DNA of 64,000 nucleotides, from the NCBI RefSeq assembly GCF_003515065.1, contig NZ_QXGH01000014.1:62001-126000 (forward strand), read 5' to 3'. This DNA comes from Nocardioides immobilis. Its GTDB lineage: Bacteria; Actinomycetota; Actinomycetes; Propionibacteriales; Nocardioidaceae. Shown here piece after piece: positions 18,467 to 27,505 of the stretch. The position numbers and the translations under genes are program-made. The number at the start of each line of letters is the position of its first letter. Position 1 is the first letter of the stretch. Under the pieces are notes generated by a model. It ran no database searches. It saw only the letters and a list, made by a program, of their open reading frames with translations, and was not told the DNA's origin.

Positions 18467-19513
18467 TCAGGTCGCCAGCAGCTCGAGGGTCCGCACCCGC
18501 GCCGGAGCGCTGCCGGGGTCGGTGCCGGCCACGGCACCGGCGACGGGGTGCACCATCACCTCGTCGACGTCGTACGACGACGCGAGCTCCTCGATCTCGG
18601 CCCGGGCGCCGGCGGCGTCGCCGATGACCCAGCGTCGCCGCATGGCCTCGAGCAGCCCGGAGTGCCCCTCGGGCAGCCCGTCGGCGACGACCTTCTCCGC
18701 GTCCTCCACCAAGGGTTGGGCGGTCAGGGTCTGACCGGTGCGGAGGGCCAGCATCTGCAGCAGCTGCGGGAGCGCCAGCCGCCGCGCGTCGTCGGCCGTC
18801 TCCGCGACGGCCGCGTTGACGGTGAGGAAGGTCCGCGGCTCGTCGAGCAGCGCGGACGGCCGGAAGGTCGAGCGATAGAGGGCGAGCGCCTCGGCCGTGC
18901 CGGAGCCCGAGAAGTGGTGCGCGAAGACGTAGGGCAGGCCCTTCTCCGCGGCCAGTCGCGCGGAGTAGTCGGAGGAGCCCAGCAACCACGGCGTGGCCAC
19001 CGACCGTGCGGCCGGGGTGGCCTTGAGGACGTGGGTGCGTCCCCGCAGGTCGAGCCCGGCGCCGGCCGGTTCCATCATGGTCAGCACGTTGTCGACGTAC
19101 TCACCGAACCGCTCGACGGCGTTGTCGTCGACGCCGCCCGCGCCGTGGCGGAGCGCCCAGCGGGTGATCGGGTCGGTGCCGGGCGCGCGACCGATACCGA
19201 GGTCGATCCGCCCCGGGAAGGCTGCCTCGAGCAGGGCGAACTGCTCCGCGACGACGAGCGGGGCGTGGTTCGGCAGCATCACGCCGCCGGACCCCACCCG
19301 GATCCGGGTCGTCTGACCGGCGAGCAGGCCGATCAGCACCGGCGGGTTGGTCGCCGCGACCGCTGGCATGTTGTGGTGCTCGGCGACCCAGTAGCGGCGG
19401 TAGCCGAGCCGGTCCGCCGTACGCGCGAGGTCGATCGAGGCCTGGACGGCGTCGGCGGAGGTCTGGTCGGAGCGGACCGGGACGAGGTCGAGGACGGAGA
19501 GGGCGGGAGGCAT
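18467..19513 (-). CDS. LLM-class flavin-dependent oxidoreductase
   Basis: 348 residues of the bacterial-luciferase-like TIM-barrel family (MsnO8 subgroup). [19 protein letters not shown] opens the barrel, then [23 protein letters not shown] (quoted in two parts here), [22 protein letters not shown] and [12 protein letters not shown]. Such enzymes use reduced FMN or F420, but the substrate cannot be told from sequence. ATG 19513 gives the normal N-terminus; an in-frame ATG at 19546 would add 11 unconserved residues. It lies 12-45 bases after the FHA/ABC gene on the same strand, so the two may be co-transcribed. Confidence 0.88.
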   Translation of the reverse strand: MPPALSVLDLVPVRSDQTSADAVQASIDLARTADRLGYRRYWVAEHHNMPAVAATNPPVLIGLLAGQTTRIRVGSGGVMLPNHAPLVVAEQFALLEAAFPGRIDLGIGRAPGTDPITRWALRHGAGGVDDNAVERFGEYVDNVLTMMEPAGAGLDLRGRTHVLKATPAARSVATPWLLGSSDYSARLAAEKGLPYVFAHHFSGSGTAEALALYRSTFRPSALLDEPRTFLTVNAAVAETADDARRLALPQLLQMLALRTGQTLTAQPLVEDAEKVVADGLPEGHSGLLEAMRRRWVIGDAAGARAEIEELASSYDVDEVMVHPVAGAVAGTDPGSAPARVRTLELLAT

Positions 19514-19558
19514 CGCTGGTTCCAAGGCCAGGCGCGGCCCGGGCATTCCCGGGGTCGG

Positions 19559-22090
19559 TCAGTCCTCGGTGGCGCTGCGACTGGTGAGCCACAGGCCGAG
19601 GCCGAACGCGACCGCGCAAAGGACACCCAGCATGCCGAGGCCCATGAGGTAGTGGCCCGCGCCGGCGAGCGCGATCCAGTCCTCGTCCTCGGGTGCCTGA
19701 CCCCGGACCAGGCCCATGGTCGAGGCGGTCGCGGCGTACGCCCATCGTGACGGCGACAGCCAGGCGATCTGCTCGAGGACCGGCCGGCCGGCGATGCCGA
19801 ACAGCGAGCCGGACAGCACGAGCTGGATCATGATCACGCCGACCAGGGTCGGCATCGTCTGCTCGTTGCTCCGCACCAGGGCCGACAGTGCCAGACCCAC
19901 GACCGCCATGGTGAACGCGAGGAACGCGATCGCGAGGGCGAGCCGGATGGTCCCGAGCTCGCCGTCGGGTCCAGGTAGACCGACGGTGGCGATGACGGTC
20001 ACCAGCAGGCCCTGGACGAACGCCGCGCTGCCGAGCACCAGGACCTTGCTGAGGAAGTAGATGCCGGGTGACAGGCCGACGGCGTACTCCCGCCGGAAGA
20101 TCGGCCGCTCCCCCACCAGCTCGCGGATCGCGATCGCCGTCCCCATCAGGCAGGCCGCAACCAGGAGGACGATCAGCCGCTGACGGGCCTCGCCCTGGTC
20201 GAAGACCATGCGGATGGCGTCGCCGAACGGCTCGCCGTCCTGCATCGCCTTACATTTTCCGCGCCCGATGGACTCGGTCTTACCCGGACATGTGAGTGAC
20301 TCGTCGAGGGAGAACCCGTAGGTCCCCGGGACCAGCCGGCTCAGTCCGCCGAGGACCAGCGGCAGCAAGAGCAGCATGCCGAGGAGGAGCCGGTCCGAGA
20401 CGACGACCGCGGCATTGCGCCGGACCATGGTCGAAAGCTGGCGGCCGGGCGACTGCCGGGGCGGCGACGGTACGCCGGCGGCGGCCGCCGGGAGAGCTCC
20501 GGTGGTCGGGGCGAGCTGGGGCTGGGCGGGGATCTGCTGCCAGAGGTTCGGGTCGTCGAGCAGGTCGAAGACCTCGGGATAGCTGGGCCGGCGGAAGTGG
20601 GCGAGGACGCCGGACGGCGGACCGAAGTAGGCGACCCGACCGCCGGGCGCGAGCACCATGACGTTGTCGCAGACGTCGAGCGCGAGCACGGAGTGGGTGA
20701 CGACCATGACCACCCGGCCACCGTCGGCGAGGGAGCGGAGCTGCTTCATGACCTCGAGGTCGAGGCCCGGGTCGAGCCCGGACGTCGGCTCGTCGAGGAA
20801 CAGCAGCGGAGGGGCAGTCAGCAGCTCGGTCGCGATGGACACCCGCTTCTTCTGCCCCCCGGACAGCTCGGTGCCGATCCGGTTGTCGAGCCGCGAGGTC
20901 AGCTGGAGCTGGTCCGCCACCTGGAGGACCCGGGCATCCTGCTCCTGCCGGGTGGTGTCGGGCGGGAGCCGGAGCTGGGCGGCGTACCGCAACGCCTGGC
21001 GGACCTTCAGCTGCGGGTGCTGGATGTCCTGCTGGGGCACCAGGCCGATCTGGAACCGGAGCTGGTCGTAGTTCGCGTAGAGGTCGTGGCCCTGCCAGAT
21101 CACCCGCCCGTGCGTGGCCGGCCGGAGCCCGGTGAGGGCACCGAGGAGCGTCGACTTGCCGGCGCCGGACGGTCCGATGACCGCCGTCAGGCTGGAGGGC
21201 TTGAGCTGGAACGACACGCTCTGCAACAGCTGCTTGCCGCCGGCCACGACCGTCGTCAGCCCATCGGCGTACAGCGTGAACTCGTGAGTCGTCGCCGATG
21301 CGATCAGCTGGGAGCCGTCCCAGCGGAAGGTCTGGTTGCCGATGATGACCTCGGCGCCGACCGCGAGCTGCACCGCGCCCTGCACCCGGTGCCCGTTGAC
21401 GAAGGTGCCGTTGAAGCTGCCGAGGTCGTGCAGGACCGCCAGCCGGCCGGGGCCGCCCGGGTCGAGCCGGGCGTGCCGACGGCTGACGAGCGCGTCGTCG
21501 AGCACCACGTCGTTGCCCTGCTCGCGTCCGATGCTGAGGGGACGGCCGGCGGCGACCTGCTGCGGGAGCACGATCGAGTGGCCGTGCGCGAGCTGGCCGG
21601 GCGGGACGTTCTCCTGCGGCCGCCAGGCGTCCACCGGCGCCGCACCGGCGGGGAGCTGGGGCGGCGGCAGGTTGCGCCACCACTGCTCGTCCGGCGCGCC
21701 CGGTGACGGCTGGTACGGCGGCGGCGCAGCTTGGTGCGGCGGCGGCACGGGCCGGGACGCCGAGGCCGGAGCGTCCACCAGCCGCACCAGCACCGCCTCC
21801 CCCGCCGGACCTCCGAGGTGGAGGCTGAGCGGGTTCATCGGTACGGCGAGCCGGTTGATCCGCTGCCCCCGCACGAACGTCCCGTTGCTGCTCGTGTCGA
21901 CGACCACCCAGGAGCCGGACTCACGCTGGAGGACGACGTGGTGCCGCGACGCGCTCGGCTCGCTCACGACCACGTCGCAGTCGGCCTCGCGGCCGATGAC
22001 CACCCGGTCGGCGTCGAACGTCCTCGTCGTCCCGCCCCATTCGACCTGAAGGCGCTGCTGACCGCCGGGACGGTGTGATGCGCTGGTCAT
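19559..22090 (-). CDS. FHA-domain ABC transporter (fused ATPase and permease), Rv1747-like
   Basis: 843 residues in four parts. FHA domain 1 is at about 20-95 (VVIGREADCD, SASRHH, SSNGTFV). A Pro-rich linker leads to FHA domain 2 at about 180-255 (SIGREQGND, VSRRHA, GSFNGTFVNG). The ABC ATPase is at about 270-480 (GPSGAGKST, LSGGQKKR, LLFLDEPTSGLDPG) and an ABC2-type membrane domain with about six segments is at 555-840. This is the layout of Mycobacterium tuberculosis Rv1747, whose FHA domains bind phosphothreonines made by PknF. A Ser/Thr kinase is therefore a likely partner, but none is in the window. Export of a cell-envelope compound is inferred from the family. Confidence 0.92.
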   Translation of the reverse strand: MTSASHRPGGQQRLQVEWGGTTRTFDADRVVIGREADCDVVVSEPSASRHHVVLQRESGSWVVVDTSSNGTFVRGQRINRLAVPMNPLSLHLGGPAGEAVLVRLVDAPASASRPVPPPHQAAPPPYQPSPGAPDEQWWRNLPPPQLPAGAAPVDAWRPQENVPPGQLAHGHSIVLPQQVAAGRPLSIGREQGNDVVLDDALVSRRHARLDPGGPGRLAVLHDLGSFNGTFVNGHRVQGAVQLAVGAEVIIGNQTFRWDGSQLIASATTHEFTLYADGLTTVVAGGKQLLQSVSFQLKPSSLTAVIGPSGAGKSTLLGALTGLRPATHGRVIWQGHDLYANYDQLRFQIGLVPQQDIQHPQLKVRQALRYAAQLRLPPDTTRQEQDARVLQVADQLQLTSRLDNRIGTELSGGQKKRVSIATELLTAPPLLFLDEPTSGLDPGLDLEVMKQLRSLADGGRVVMVVTHSVLALDVCDNVMVLAPGGRVAYFGPPSGVLAHFRRPSYPEVFDLLDDPNLWQQIPAQPQLAPTTGALPAAAAGVPSPPRQSPGRQLSTMVRRNAAVVVSDRLLLGMLLLLPLVLGGLSRLVPGTYGFSLDESLTCPGKTESIGRGKCKAMQDGEPFGDAIRMVFDQGEARQRLIVLLVAACLMGTAIAIRELVGERPIFRREYAVGLSPGIYFLSKVLVLGSAAFVQGLLVTVIATVGLPGPDGELGTIRLALAIAFLAFTMAVVGLALSALVRSNEQTMPTLVGVIMIQLVLSGSLFGIAGRPVLEQIAWLSPSRWAYAATASTMGLVRGQAPEDEDWIALAGAGHYLMGLGMLGVLCAVAFGLGLWLTSRSATED

Positions 22091-22157
22091 GGGCCTCGTC
22101 GGGAGCTCGGGAGCGGGTTCGCAGGAGAACCCTAACCATGCCCGACCGGCGCCGTGG

Positions 22158-23192
22158 TCAGTCCTTCCAGTCCGGACCGGCGGTGTCGTCGACCTCGGCC
22201 GGGACGTGCGCCGGGGTCGGCTCGTCCTTGGCCGACCTGGTCAGGCTGGCGACGGCGGTGATCACCAGGGTCGCGATGATCACGCCGAGGCTGAACAGCG
22301 AGGAGATCTCGGGCGCCGCCTTCACGTGCTCGCCGCCGTTGATGAACGCGAGCTCGTTCTCGTGCAGCGCGTGGAGGACGAGCTTCACGCCGATGAAGGC
22401 GAGGATGAAGGCCAGGCCCAGCGACAGGTAGATGAGCCGCTCGAGCAGCCCGCCCAGCAGGAAGTACAGCTGCCGCAGTCCCATCAGCGCGAAGACGTTC
22501 GCCGTGAAGACCAGGTAGGGCTCCTGGGTGATGCCGAAGATCGCCGGGATCGAGTCGAGCGCGAACAGGATGTCGGTGACCCCGAGGGCGATGATCACGA
22601 TCACGATCGGGGAGACGAGGCGCACGCCGTTCTCGTGGTACCAGAGCTTCAGACCCTGGTAGGTCTCACCGACCCGCATGTGGCTGCGGGCGAACTTCAC
22701 GACAGCGTTGTCCTCGGGGTGCTCGTCCTCATGGGTGCGGTAGGACTTGACCAGCCCGTAGGCCGTGTAGACCAGGAACGCGCCGAAGATGTAGAAGACC
22801 CAGCTGAAGTTCTCGATGAGGGCGTAGCCCAGGGCGATGAAGATGCCGCGGAAGATCAGCGCGAGCACGATCCCGACGAGCAGAGCCTCCTGCTGGTACT
22901 TCCGGGGCACCTTGAGCGCAGCCATCAAGATGATGAAGACGAAGAGGTTGTCGATCGACAGTGAGTACTCCGTCAGCCAGCCGGTGTAGAACTCGATGCC
23001 GTAGGCCTGGTCATGGTAGAGCCACACGAACAGGCCGAACGCCAGCGCGGCCCCGATGTAGAAGCTGAGCGCGACCGCGCACTCCTTCATCGACGGCTCC
23101 CGCGGGTCGCGCGCGATGACGACGACGTCGAAGAGCAGTACGCCGATGGTGGCGGCGATCGTGATGGTCCATTCCAGCGTGGTGACGTCCAC
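22158..23192 (-). CDS. TerC-family membrane protein, probable Mn2+ exporter
   Basis: 344 residues with about nine membrane segments. The two family aspartate motifs are present: SLSIDNLFVFIILM and FALDSIPAIFGIT. The C-terminus is a hydrophilic tail (SAKDEPTPAHVPAE). E. coli Alx and MntP-like TerC relatives handle manganese and are often controlled by the yybP-ykoY riboswitch, and a good match to that riboswitch lies in the leader (23228-23333). The GTG at 23192 is chosen because it follows GAGAGG and starts at the conserved first segment; the frame upstream of it runs through the riboswitch. Confidence 0.9.
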   Translation of the reverse strand: MDVTTLEWTITIAATIGVLLFDVVVIARDPREPSMKECAVALSFYIGAALAFGLFVWLYHDQAYGIEFYTGWLTEYSLSIDNLFVFIILMAALKVPRKYQQEALLVGIVLALIFRGIFIALGYALIENFSWVFYIFGAFLVYTAYGLVKSYRTHEDEHPEDNAVVKFARSHMRVGETYQGLKLWYHENGVRLVSPIVIVIIALGVTDILFALDSIPAIFGITQEPYLVFTANVFALMGLRQLYFLLGGLLERLIYLSLGLAFILAFIGVKLVLHALHENELAFINGGEHVKAAPEISSLFSLGVIIATLVITAVASLTRSAKDEPTPAHVPAEVDDTAGPDWKD

Positions 23193-23227
23193 AGAGAGCC
23201 TCTCGGTGATCAGGGTCGGGCGGTCGG

Positions 23228-23333
23228 CCCGAGGTCTCTTCCGCCGCCTGCCGGCGACCCACGCTCCCGGACCAGCCCGATGGAGCGGCCGATCGTGATG
23301 ACGAGAACGCAGCGGAGGAATACTCCCCTCTGG
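23228..23333 (-). promoter_or_regulatory. Probable yybP-ykoY manganese riboswitch in front of terC
   Basis: Read on the minus strand, the leader shows the conserved parts of this class in order: GGGGAGTA (complement of 23321-23328), then TCGTCATCACGATC, then AGAGACC (complement of 23234-23240). The closing P1 stem also pairs: CCAGAGG (complement of 23327-23333) with CCTCGGG (complement of 23228-23234), six of seven pairs. This class senses Mn2+ and commonly precedes terC genes. The terC start lies 35 bases downstream, behind a GAGAGGCTCTC sequence that could hide the ribosome-binding site. I cannot run a covariance model here. Confidence 0.78.
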
Positions 23334-23403
23334 TCCTCCCATCCTTCCACAGCCCGCCGGGAACTCCCGCATCCCGAGATCGAGTACGACGCCGCGCGGC
23401 CGG

Positions 23404-24060
23404 CTAGGCGAGCAACGAGGCGAGCCGGGCCATTCCCGAGCCGGGGCTCGAGAACACCGGGACGGACAGGGCTCCCCCGAGCATGGCGACCACCCGCGCC
23501 ATCGACGCCTGGGCGAGCACGATCACATCCACGTCCACCGCGAGATCCATGAGTGCCTCCCCGATGATCTCGTCGTGCCGTCCACCGTCGCCCGACCTCA
23601 TCGCCGTGAATGCCGCCTCTCTCAGCAAGGGTGTCAGCTCGACGTCCTTCCCGAGGCCTCGGGCGCAGCGTCGCAGCAGGTCAACGGTGGGGTCGAGCGT
23701 CGATGCGACTGTCGCCAGCACGCCGATCCGCGTGCCGCTCTCGATGGCGGCGGCAGCCATGGGTTCGTCGATCCGCAGGACCGGTACGTCGACCAGCCGT
23801 GAGGCGATCTCCACGGCTGGTCCGATCGAGGAGCACGTGGCGAGAACCGCGACCGCGCCACTGTCCGCGGCCGACAGGATGTGGTCCACGACCCGACGAT
23901 TCAGCGAGGGGGTGAGCCTCCCTGCTGCGATCGCATCTTCCAGCAGGGACTCGTCCACGATGTTGGAGATCTTCACGTCGCCCGGCAGGCCCTTCGCCAA
24001 TTCCTGGAAGATGGGCACCAACCCAGCGACCGTGTGCACAAGAACAACCCGACGCATCAT
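23404..24060 (-). CDS. Aspartate/glutamate racemase-fold protein (isomerase?)
   Basis: 218 residues. The N-terminal half has HTVAGLVPIF and the first catalytic cysteine in VLATCSSIGPA. GVLATVASTLDPTV lies at the hinge. The second cysteine that racemases need is missing: the expected LxCT/LACA position reads VLAQASMAR. A one-cysteine member is unlikely to be a simple racemase; it could be an isomerase or a hydantoin/malonate-type enzyme. The ATG overlaps the otnC stop by four bases (ATGA), so it belongs to the OtnK/OtnC pathway. It is the last gene of the five-gene cluster. Substrate unknown. Confidence 0.75.
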   Translation of the reverse strand: MMRRVVLVHTVAGLVPIFQELAKGLPGDVKISNIVDESLLEDAIAAGRLTPSLNRRVVDHILSAADSGAVAVLATCSSIGPAVEIASRLVDVPVLRIDEPMAAAAIESGTRIGVLATVASTLDPTVDLLRRCARGLGKDVELTPLLREAAFTAMRSGDGGRHDEIIGEALMDLAVDVDVIVLAQASMARVVAMLGGALSVPVFSSPGSGMARLASLLA

Positions 24061-24704
24061 GCTTGCCGCCTTTCTGCCAGGGCGGTGAGCTGGGCGTCGG
24101 CCAGCGGCCTGGTGCGCTGCTCGCGCAGCAACAGCCACAGGCGAGCTGTCTCCTCGATCTCCTCCGCTGCATCCGCCGCAGAGAGGAGATCCTCGGCAAC
24201 CACGATCGAGCCGTGGTTCGCGAGCAGCATCGCGTGGTGCTCGCGCGCCGTCTCCTCCACCGCGACGCTCAGCGCTGGGTCCCCGGGCGCGAAGTACGGC
24301 ACCAGGGGCAGCCGCCCCACGCGCATCACGAAGTAGGCGGTCAACGGTGGAAGCGCGGAGCGTCCATCGATGTCGGCCAAGCACGACACGGCCACCGCGT
24401 GCGTGCTGTGGAGGTGCACGACCCCTCGGGCGGCCGGACGGGCACGATAGAGCGCGGCGTGCATCACCGCCTCCTTGGAGGGCTTCCCTCCCCTGACCGG
24501 ACGCCCTGCCAGGTCGATGATCGCGAGCCGGCAGGGATCCAGGGACCCGAGGCTGACACCGGTGGGTGTCACCACGATCTCGTCCTCGATCCTGCAGCTC
24601 AGGTTGCCGGTACGTCCGGGAGTGAGGCCGCGGGCGAAGATCGACGCTCCCAGCTCGGCGATGACCTCGGATGCGGCACGAATGGTGTCCTCGTGAGCGC
24701 TCAT
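24057..24704 (-). CDS. otnC: Class II aldolase, probable 3-oxo-tetronate 4-phosphate decarboxylase
   Basis: 215 residues, the length of OtnC. Class II aldolase fold marks: TGNLSCRIED, VTPTGVSLG, the acid/base glutamate in GGKPSKEAVMH, metal-binding VVHLHSTHAVAVS and the later histidine in LLANHGSIV. With OtnK upstream (four-base overlap, ATGA) it should split 3-oxo-tetronate 4-phosphate into dihydroxyacetone phosphate and CO2. The frame is open 28 codons further upstream, but ATG 24704 is the coupled start and fits family length. Confidence 0.82.
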   Translation of the reverse strand: MSAHEDTIRAASEVIAELGASIFARGLTPGRTGNLSCRIEDEIVVTPTGVSLGSLDPCRLAIIDLAGRPVRGGKPSKEAVMHAALYRARPAARGVVHLHSTHAVAVSCLADIDGRSALPPLTAYFVMRVGRLPLVPYFAPGDPALSVAVEETAREHHAMLLANHGSIVVAEDLLSAADAAEEIEETARLWLLLREQRTRPLADAQLTALAERRQA

Positions 24705-26002
24705 GCGGCGTCGACCAGCAGGCGACGAGAGCCGAAGTTTCCCGACTTGAGCAACAGGCGCAGGGGACGAGGCCCCTCCGTCGTGCACCAGGGCACTCCT
24801 GCTTCGAGCTCGTCCTCGACCAGTACGTGCTGGATGCCGAGGGCGGAGACGACAGCCCCGGATGTCTCCCCGCCGGCCACCACGAAACGGCGTGTCCCCA
24901 TGGCGGCGGCATCCACGGCCAGGGCACCCAGTACGTGTTCCAGGTGCTCAGCAGTCCGCGGTCCCATGGCCGCGACGGCTGCTTCACGTTCTGCTGCCGT
25001 CGCCGAGGCGTAGATGAGTCTCGGTCGGCCGGAGGGTTGCGCCTGCAGCCACGCACGAGCCTCGCGGAGCATCTGTGCCGGGTCAGGGGTCCGCACCGGG
25101 TTGAGCCTGTGGCTCGGAAAGGCCGTCTTCGCTTCCGAGACCTGCGCGAGGGTCGCCGCGGAGCAGCTGCCCGCCAGGAGGAGGGTGGCTGCGGCGGAGA
25201 CGGTCTCGACCGGGGTGCTGTGATCGTCCCGCGCGGCACGGGGACCGGCCGACGCGTCGCCGTCGGGGGTCCCCGTCCCGATGTCGCGCTGATCGCGGAC
25301 GAGCTCGGCCCATGCTTCGGCGAGACCAGCTCCCCCCGTCAACAGCGAGCAGTCCTGCGTCGCTGACACGACGGTCCGGAGGTCATCGACGCTGATCGCA
25401 TCCGTGACGACGTGGCGAACACCCGATCGCGCAAGGAGGTCGAACGCTTCTCGGACGGTCGGGGGACCCGCGTCAACGACTGCCCAGCTCACGAGCCCCA
25501 CTGGACCTGCCGTCTGCCGAGCCAGGACCCGGACCAGGTCGGGATCGGTCATTGGTGTGAGGGGGTGGTGGCGTAGCGGTGACTCCGACAGCAGCCGGTC
25601 GCCGACGAAGAGGTGTCCCTGGTAGACCGTTCGACCGTGCACCGGGGACGAGGGAGAGATCACCGATGTCCGCATCCCGGTGAGCTGGAGCAAGAGATCG
25701 GTGATGGGTCCGATGTTCCCCTCGGTTGTCGAGTCGAAGGTGGAGCAGTACTTGTAGTAGAAGCGCCGCACCCCCTGGCTCGTCAGCCAGTCATAGGCTG
25801 CGGAGACGTCTTCGGACGCCTTCTCGACAGACGTCGTGCGGAACTTCATGGCCACGACTACCGCATCGCACGGGGGCAGGGCCTGGCCCGAGGTGGGAAC
25901 GCCGAACACCAGCGCAACCCGCAGGCCCGCTCGCCGCAGACCAGCGGCGACGTCGGTGCCTCCCGTGTAGTCGTCGGCGATGCATCCGATCTCGGTCATC
26001 AT
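24701..26002 (-). CDS. otnK: 3-oxo-tetronate kinase (four-carbon acid sugar kinase, DUF1537)
   Basis: 433 residues. The two DUF1537 domains are visible. The N-terminal acid-sugar-binding domain has GCIADDYTGGTDVA, VVAMKFRTT, YYKYCSTFDSTTEGNIGP (part) and SPVHGRTVYQGHLFV (part). The C-terminal ATP-binding domain has VAGGETSGAVV and LKSGNFG. It phosphorylates 3-oxo-tetronate (2-dehydro-erythronate/threonate family) at C4. AAGGACA precedes a double ATG. The normal partners LtnD (dehydrogenase) and OtnI (isomerase) are not next to it; an FAD oxidoreductase and a HAD protein are. Confidence 0.87.
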   Translation of the reverse strand: MMTEIGCIADDYTGGTDVAAGLRRAGLRVALVFGVPTSGQALPPCDAVVVAMKFRTTSVEKASEDVSAAYDWLTSQGVRRFYYKYCSTFDSTTEGNIGPITDLLLQLTGMRTSVISPSSPVHGRTVYQGHLFVGDRLLSESPLRHHPLTPMTDPDLVRVLARQTAGPVGLVSWAVVDAGPPTVREAFDLLARSGVRHVVTDAISVDDLRTVVSATQDCSLLTGGAGLAEAWAELVRDQRDIGTGTPDGDASAGPRAARDDHSTPVETVSAAATLLLAGSCSAATLAQVSEAKTAFPSHRLNPVRTPDPAQMLREARAWLQAQPSGRPRLIYASATAAEREAAVAAMGPRTAEHLEHVLGALAVDAAAMGTRRFVVAGGETSGAVVSALGIQHVLVEDELEAGVPWCTTEGPRPLRLLLKSGNFGSRRLLVDAA

Positions 26003-26025
26003 GCTGGTTGTCCTTGCGGGATCAG

Positions 26026-27471
26026 CTAGTGGGACGGGGGCAGGAACGGCGCAACCAGCCGGACGCGCTTCGCGGGCCTCCCCGTGCGCTCCTCGTAGGC
26101 GTCAGCGGACGCGAGCGTCTTGTGGATGAGCCTCGAGGCGATGAACCGCAGGGGCTCAGGCTCCCAGTTCCGGGTCTGGTGGCCGACCCAAGGAAGCGAC
26201 GTCAGGTCCGTGCTGTGTCCCAGGATCAGGTCACGCATCGTGCGGCCGGAGATGTTGGAAGCTGTCACGCCGTGACCGCCGAACGCACCGACGAATCCCA
26301 GCCCCGTCTTGCGGTCGAAGGTCGTTCTCATGCACCAGTCGCGCGGGACCGCCAGCGAACCGCCCCAGTGATGGGTGATCCGGGCGTCGGCCACAGCCGG
26401 AAGCGCCTCGCGCAGCGTCTGGCACAGCCGCTCATAGACGCGGGAGTCCTGCTCGTTCTCGGGGGAGACGGGATTGCTCAGTCGGTACGGAGCCCCTCGG
26501 CCGCCGACCACGATCCGCCCGTCGACCGTCCGCTGGGCGTAGTAGAAGAGGTGCCCCAGGTCTGAGAATCCGATGCCGTCCCGCCACCCGAGCTCGTCCC
26601 AGGTCTGCTGCGGGAGAGGTTCGGTAGCGATCAGCAAGGCGTAGAGGGGCAGGAACGTGCGTCGCTGGCCCCGCTCGCGGATCGTGTACGACTCCGTTGC
26701 TCGGACCACGACATCGGCCGAGATCCGACCGTTCCTGCACTGGACCACGTTCGGGCCCAGGTGCTCTGCCGGGCTCTGCTCATAGATCTTGACACCCAGA
26801 CGCTCGCAGGCCGCGGCCAGGCCACGAGCCAGCCGAGCGGGGTCGACGCGCGCACAGTGCGGCGTGAAGGACGCAGCAAGAAGGCCCTCCGGCCCGGGGA
26901 TGAGGTCGGCGCACTCGTCGGCGGTGAGGAGCCTGATGTCCTCGGGGCCGAGCCCGGAGCTGTGCTTTGCCTCGACGCGGGCACGAAGACGTTGCAGCTG
27001 CGGTTCGTTGGTCGCGACGGTGAGCGCCCCCGCCTTCTTGTAGCCGCAGTAGATGCCTTCCACCGACACGACACGGCCGATCTCGTCGATCCCGTGCAGG
27101 ACCTCGCGCTCGGCCCGGAGGACACTGTCCCAACCGCTACGTCGCGCGTAGCGCGCGCCGCTGCCGGCGATACCAGCCGAGACGAAACCGCCGTTGCGAC
27201 CGGCAGCGCCGAACCCTGCAATCTCAGCCTCGACCACGGTGACCCGCAGGGACGGATCGGCCGCCTTGAGGTAGTACGCCGTCCACAGCCCGCCGAATCC
27301 GGCTCCGACGATCGCGACATCACACGTGTGGTCGCCCGCAAGCTGCTCCCTCGGCGACAGGTCCTGGACTACCCCATCGAGCCACAGGCTCCGTGCCCAC
27401 GGGTTGTCGGATGGTGGTGGAGGAGCGGGCGCACGGTCCGGGCTGTTCCTCGGGCGTTCTACCTTGAACAC
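26026..27471 (-). CDS. FAD-dependent amino acid/amine oxidoreductase (DAO family)
   Basis: 481 residues. The FAD-binding Rossmann loop is VAIVGAGFGG at about 52-61, followed by AAGRNGGFVSAG, typical of the PuuB/OrdL branch of D-amino acid oxidase-like enzymes. The substrate domain holds YYAQRTVDGRIVVGGRG (part) and the C-terminal FAD motif is FVGAFGGHGVTASNISGR (part). It has no signal peptide. The GTG at 27471 is chosen for GGGAGAG upstream; the frame is open earlier. Members oxidise secondary amines or amino/hydroxy acids to oxo acids. In this cluster it could make the oxo acid that OtnK uses. Substrate unknown. Confidence 0.85.
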   Translation of the reverse strand: MFKVERPRNSPDRAPAPPPPSDNPWARSLWLDGVVQDLSPREQLAGDHTCDVAIVGAGFGGLWTAYYLKAADPSLRVTVVEAEIAGFGAAGRNGGFVSAGIAGSGARYARRSGWDSVLRAEREVLHGIDEIGRVVSVEGIYCGYKKAGALTVATNEPQLQRLRARVEAKHSSGLGPEDIRLLTADECADLIPGPEGLLAASFTPHCARVDPARLARGLAAACERLGVKIYEQSPAEHLGPNVVQCRNGRISADVVVRATESYTIRERGQRRTFLPLYALLIATEPLPQQTWDELGWRDGIGFSDLGHLFYYAQRTVDGRIVVGGRGAPYRLSNPVSPENEQDSRVYERLCQTLREALPAVADARITHHWGGSLAVPRDWCMRTTFDRKTGLGFVGAFGGHGVTASNISGRTMRDLILGHSTDLTSLPWVGHQTRNWEPEPLRFIASRLIHKTLASADAYEERTGRPAKRVRLVAPFLPPSH

Positions 27472-27505
27472 GACTACATCTCTCCCGTTCGTGCCTCGTC
27501 GTCGA

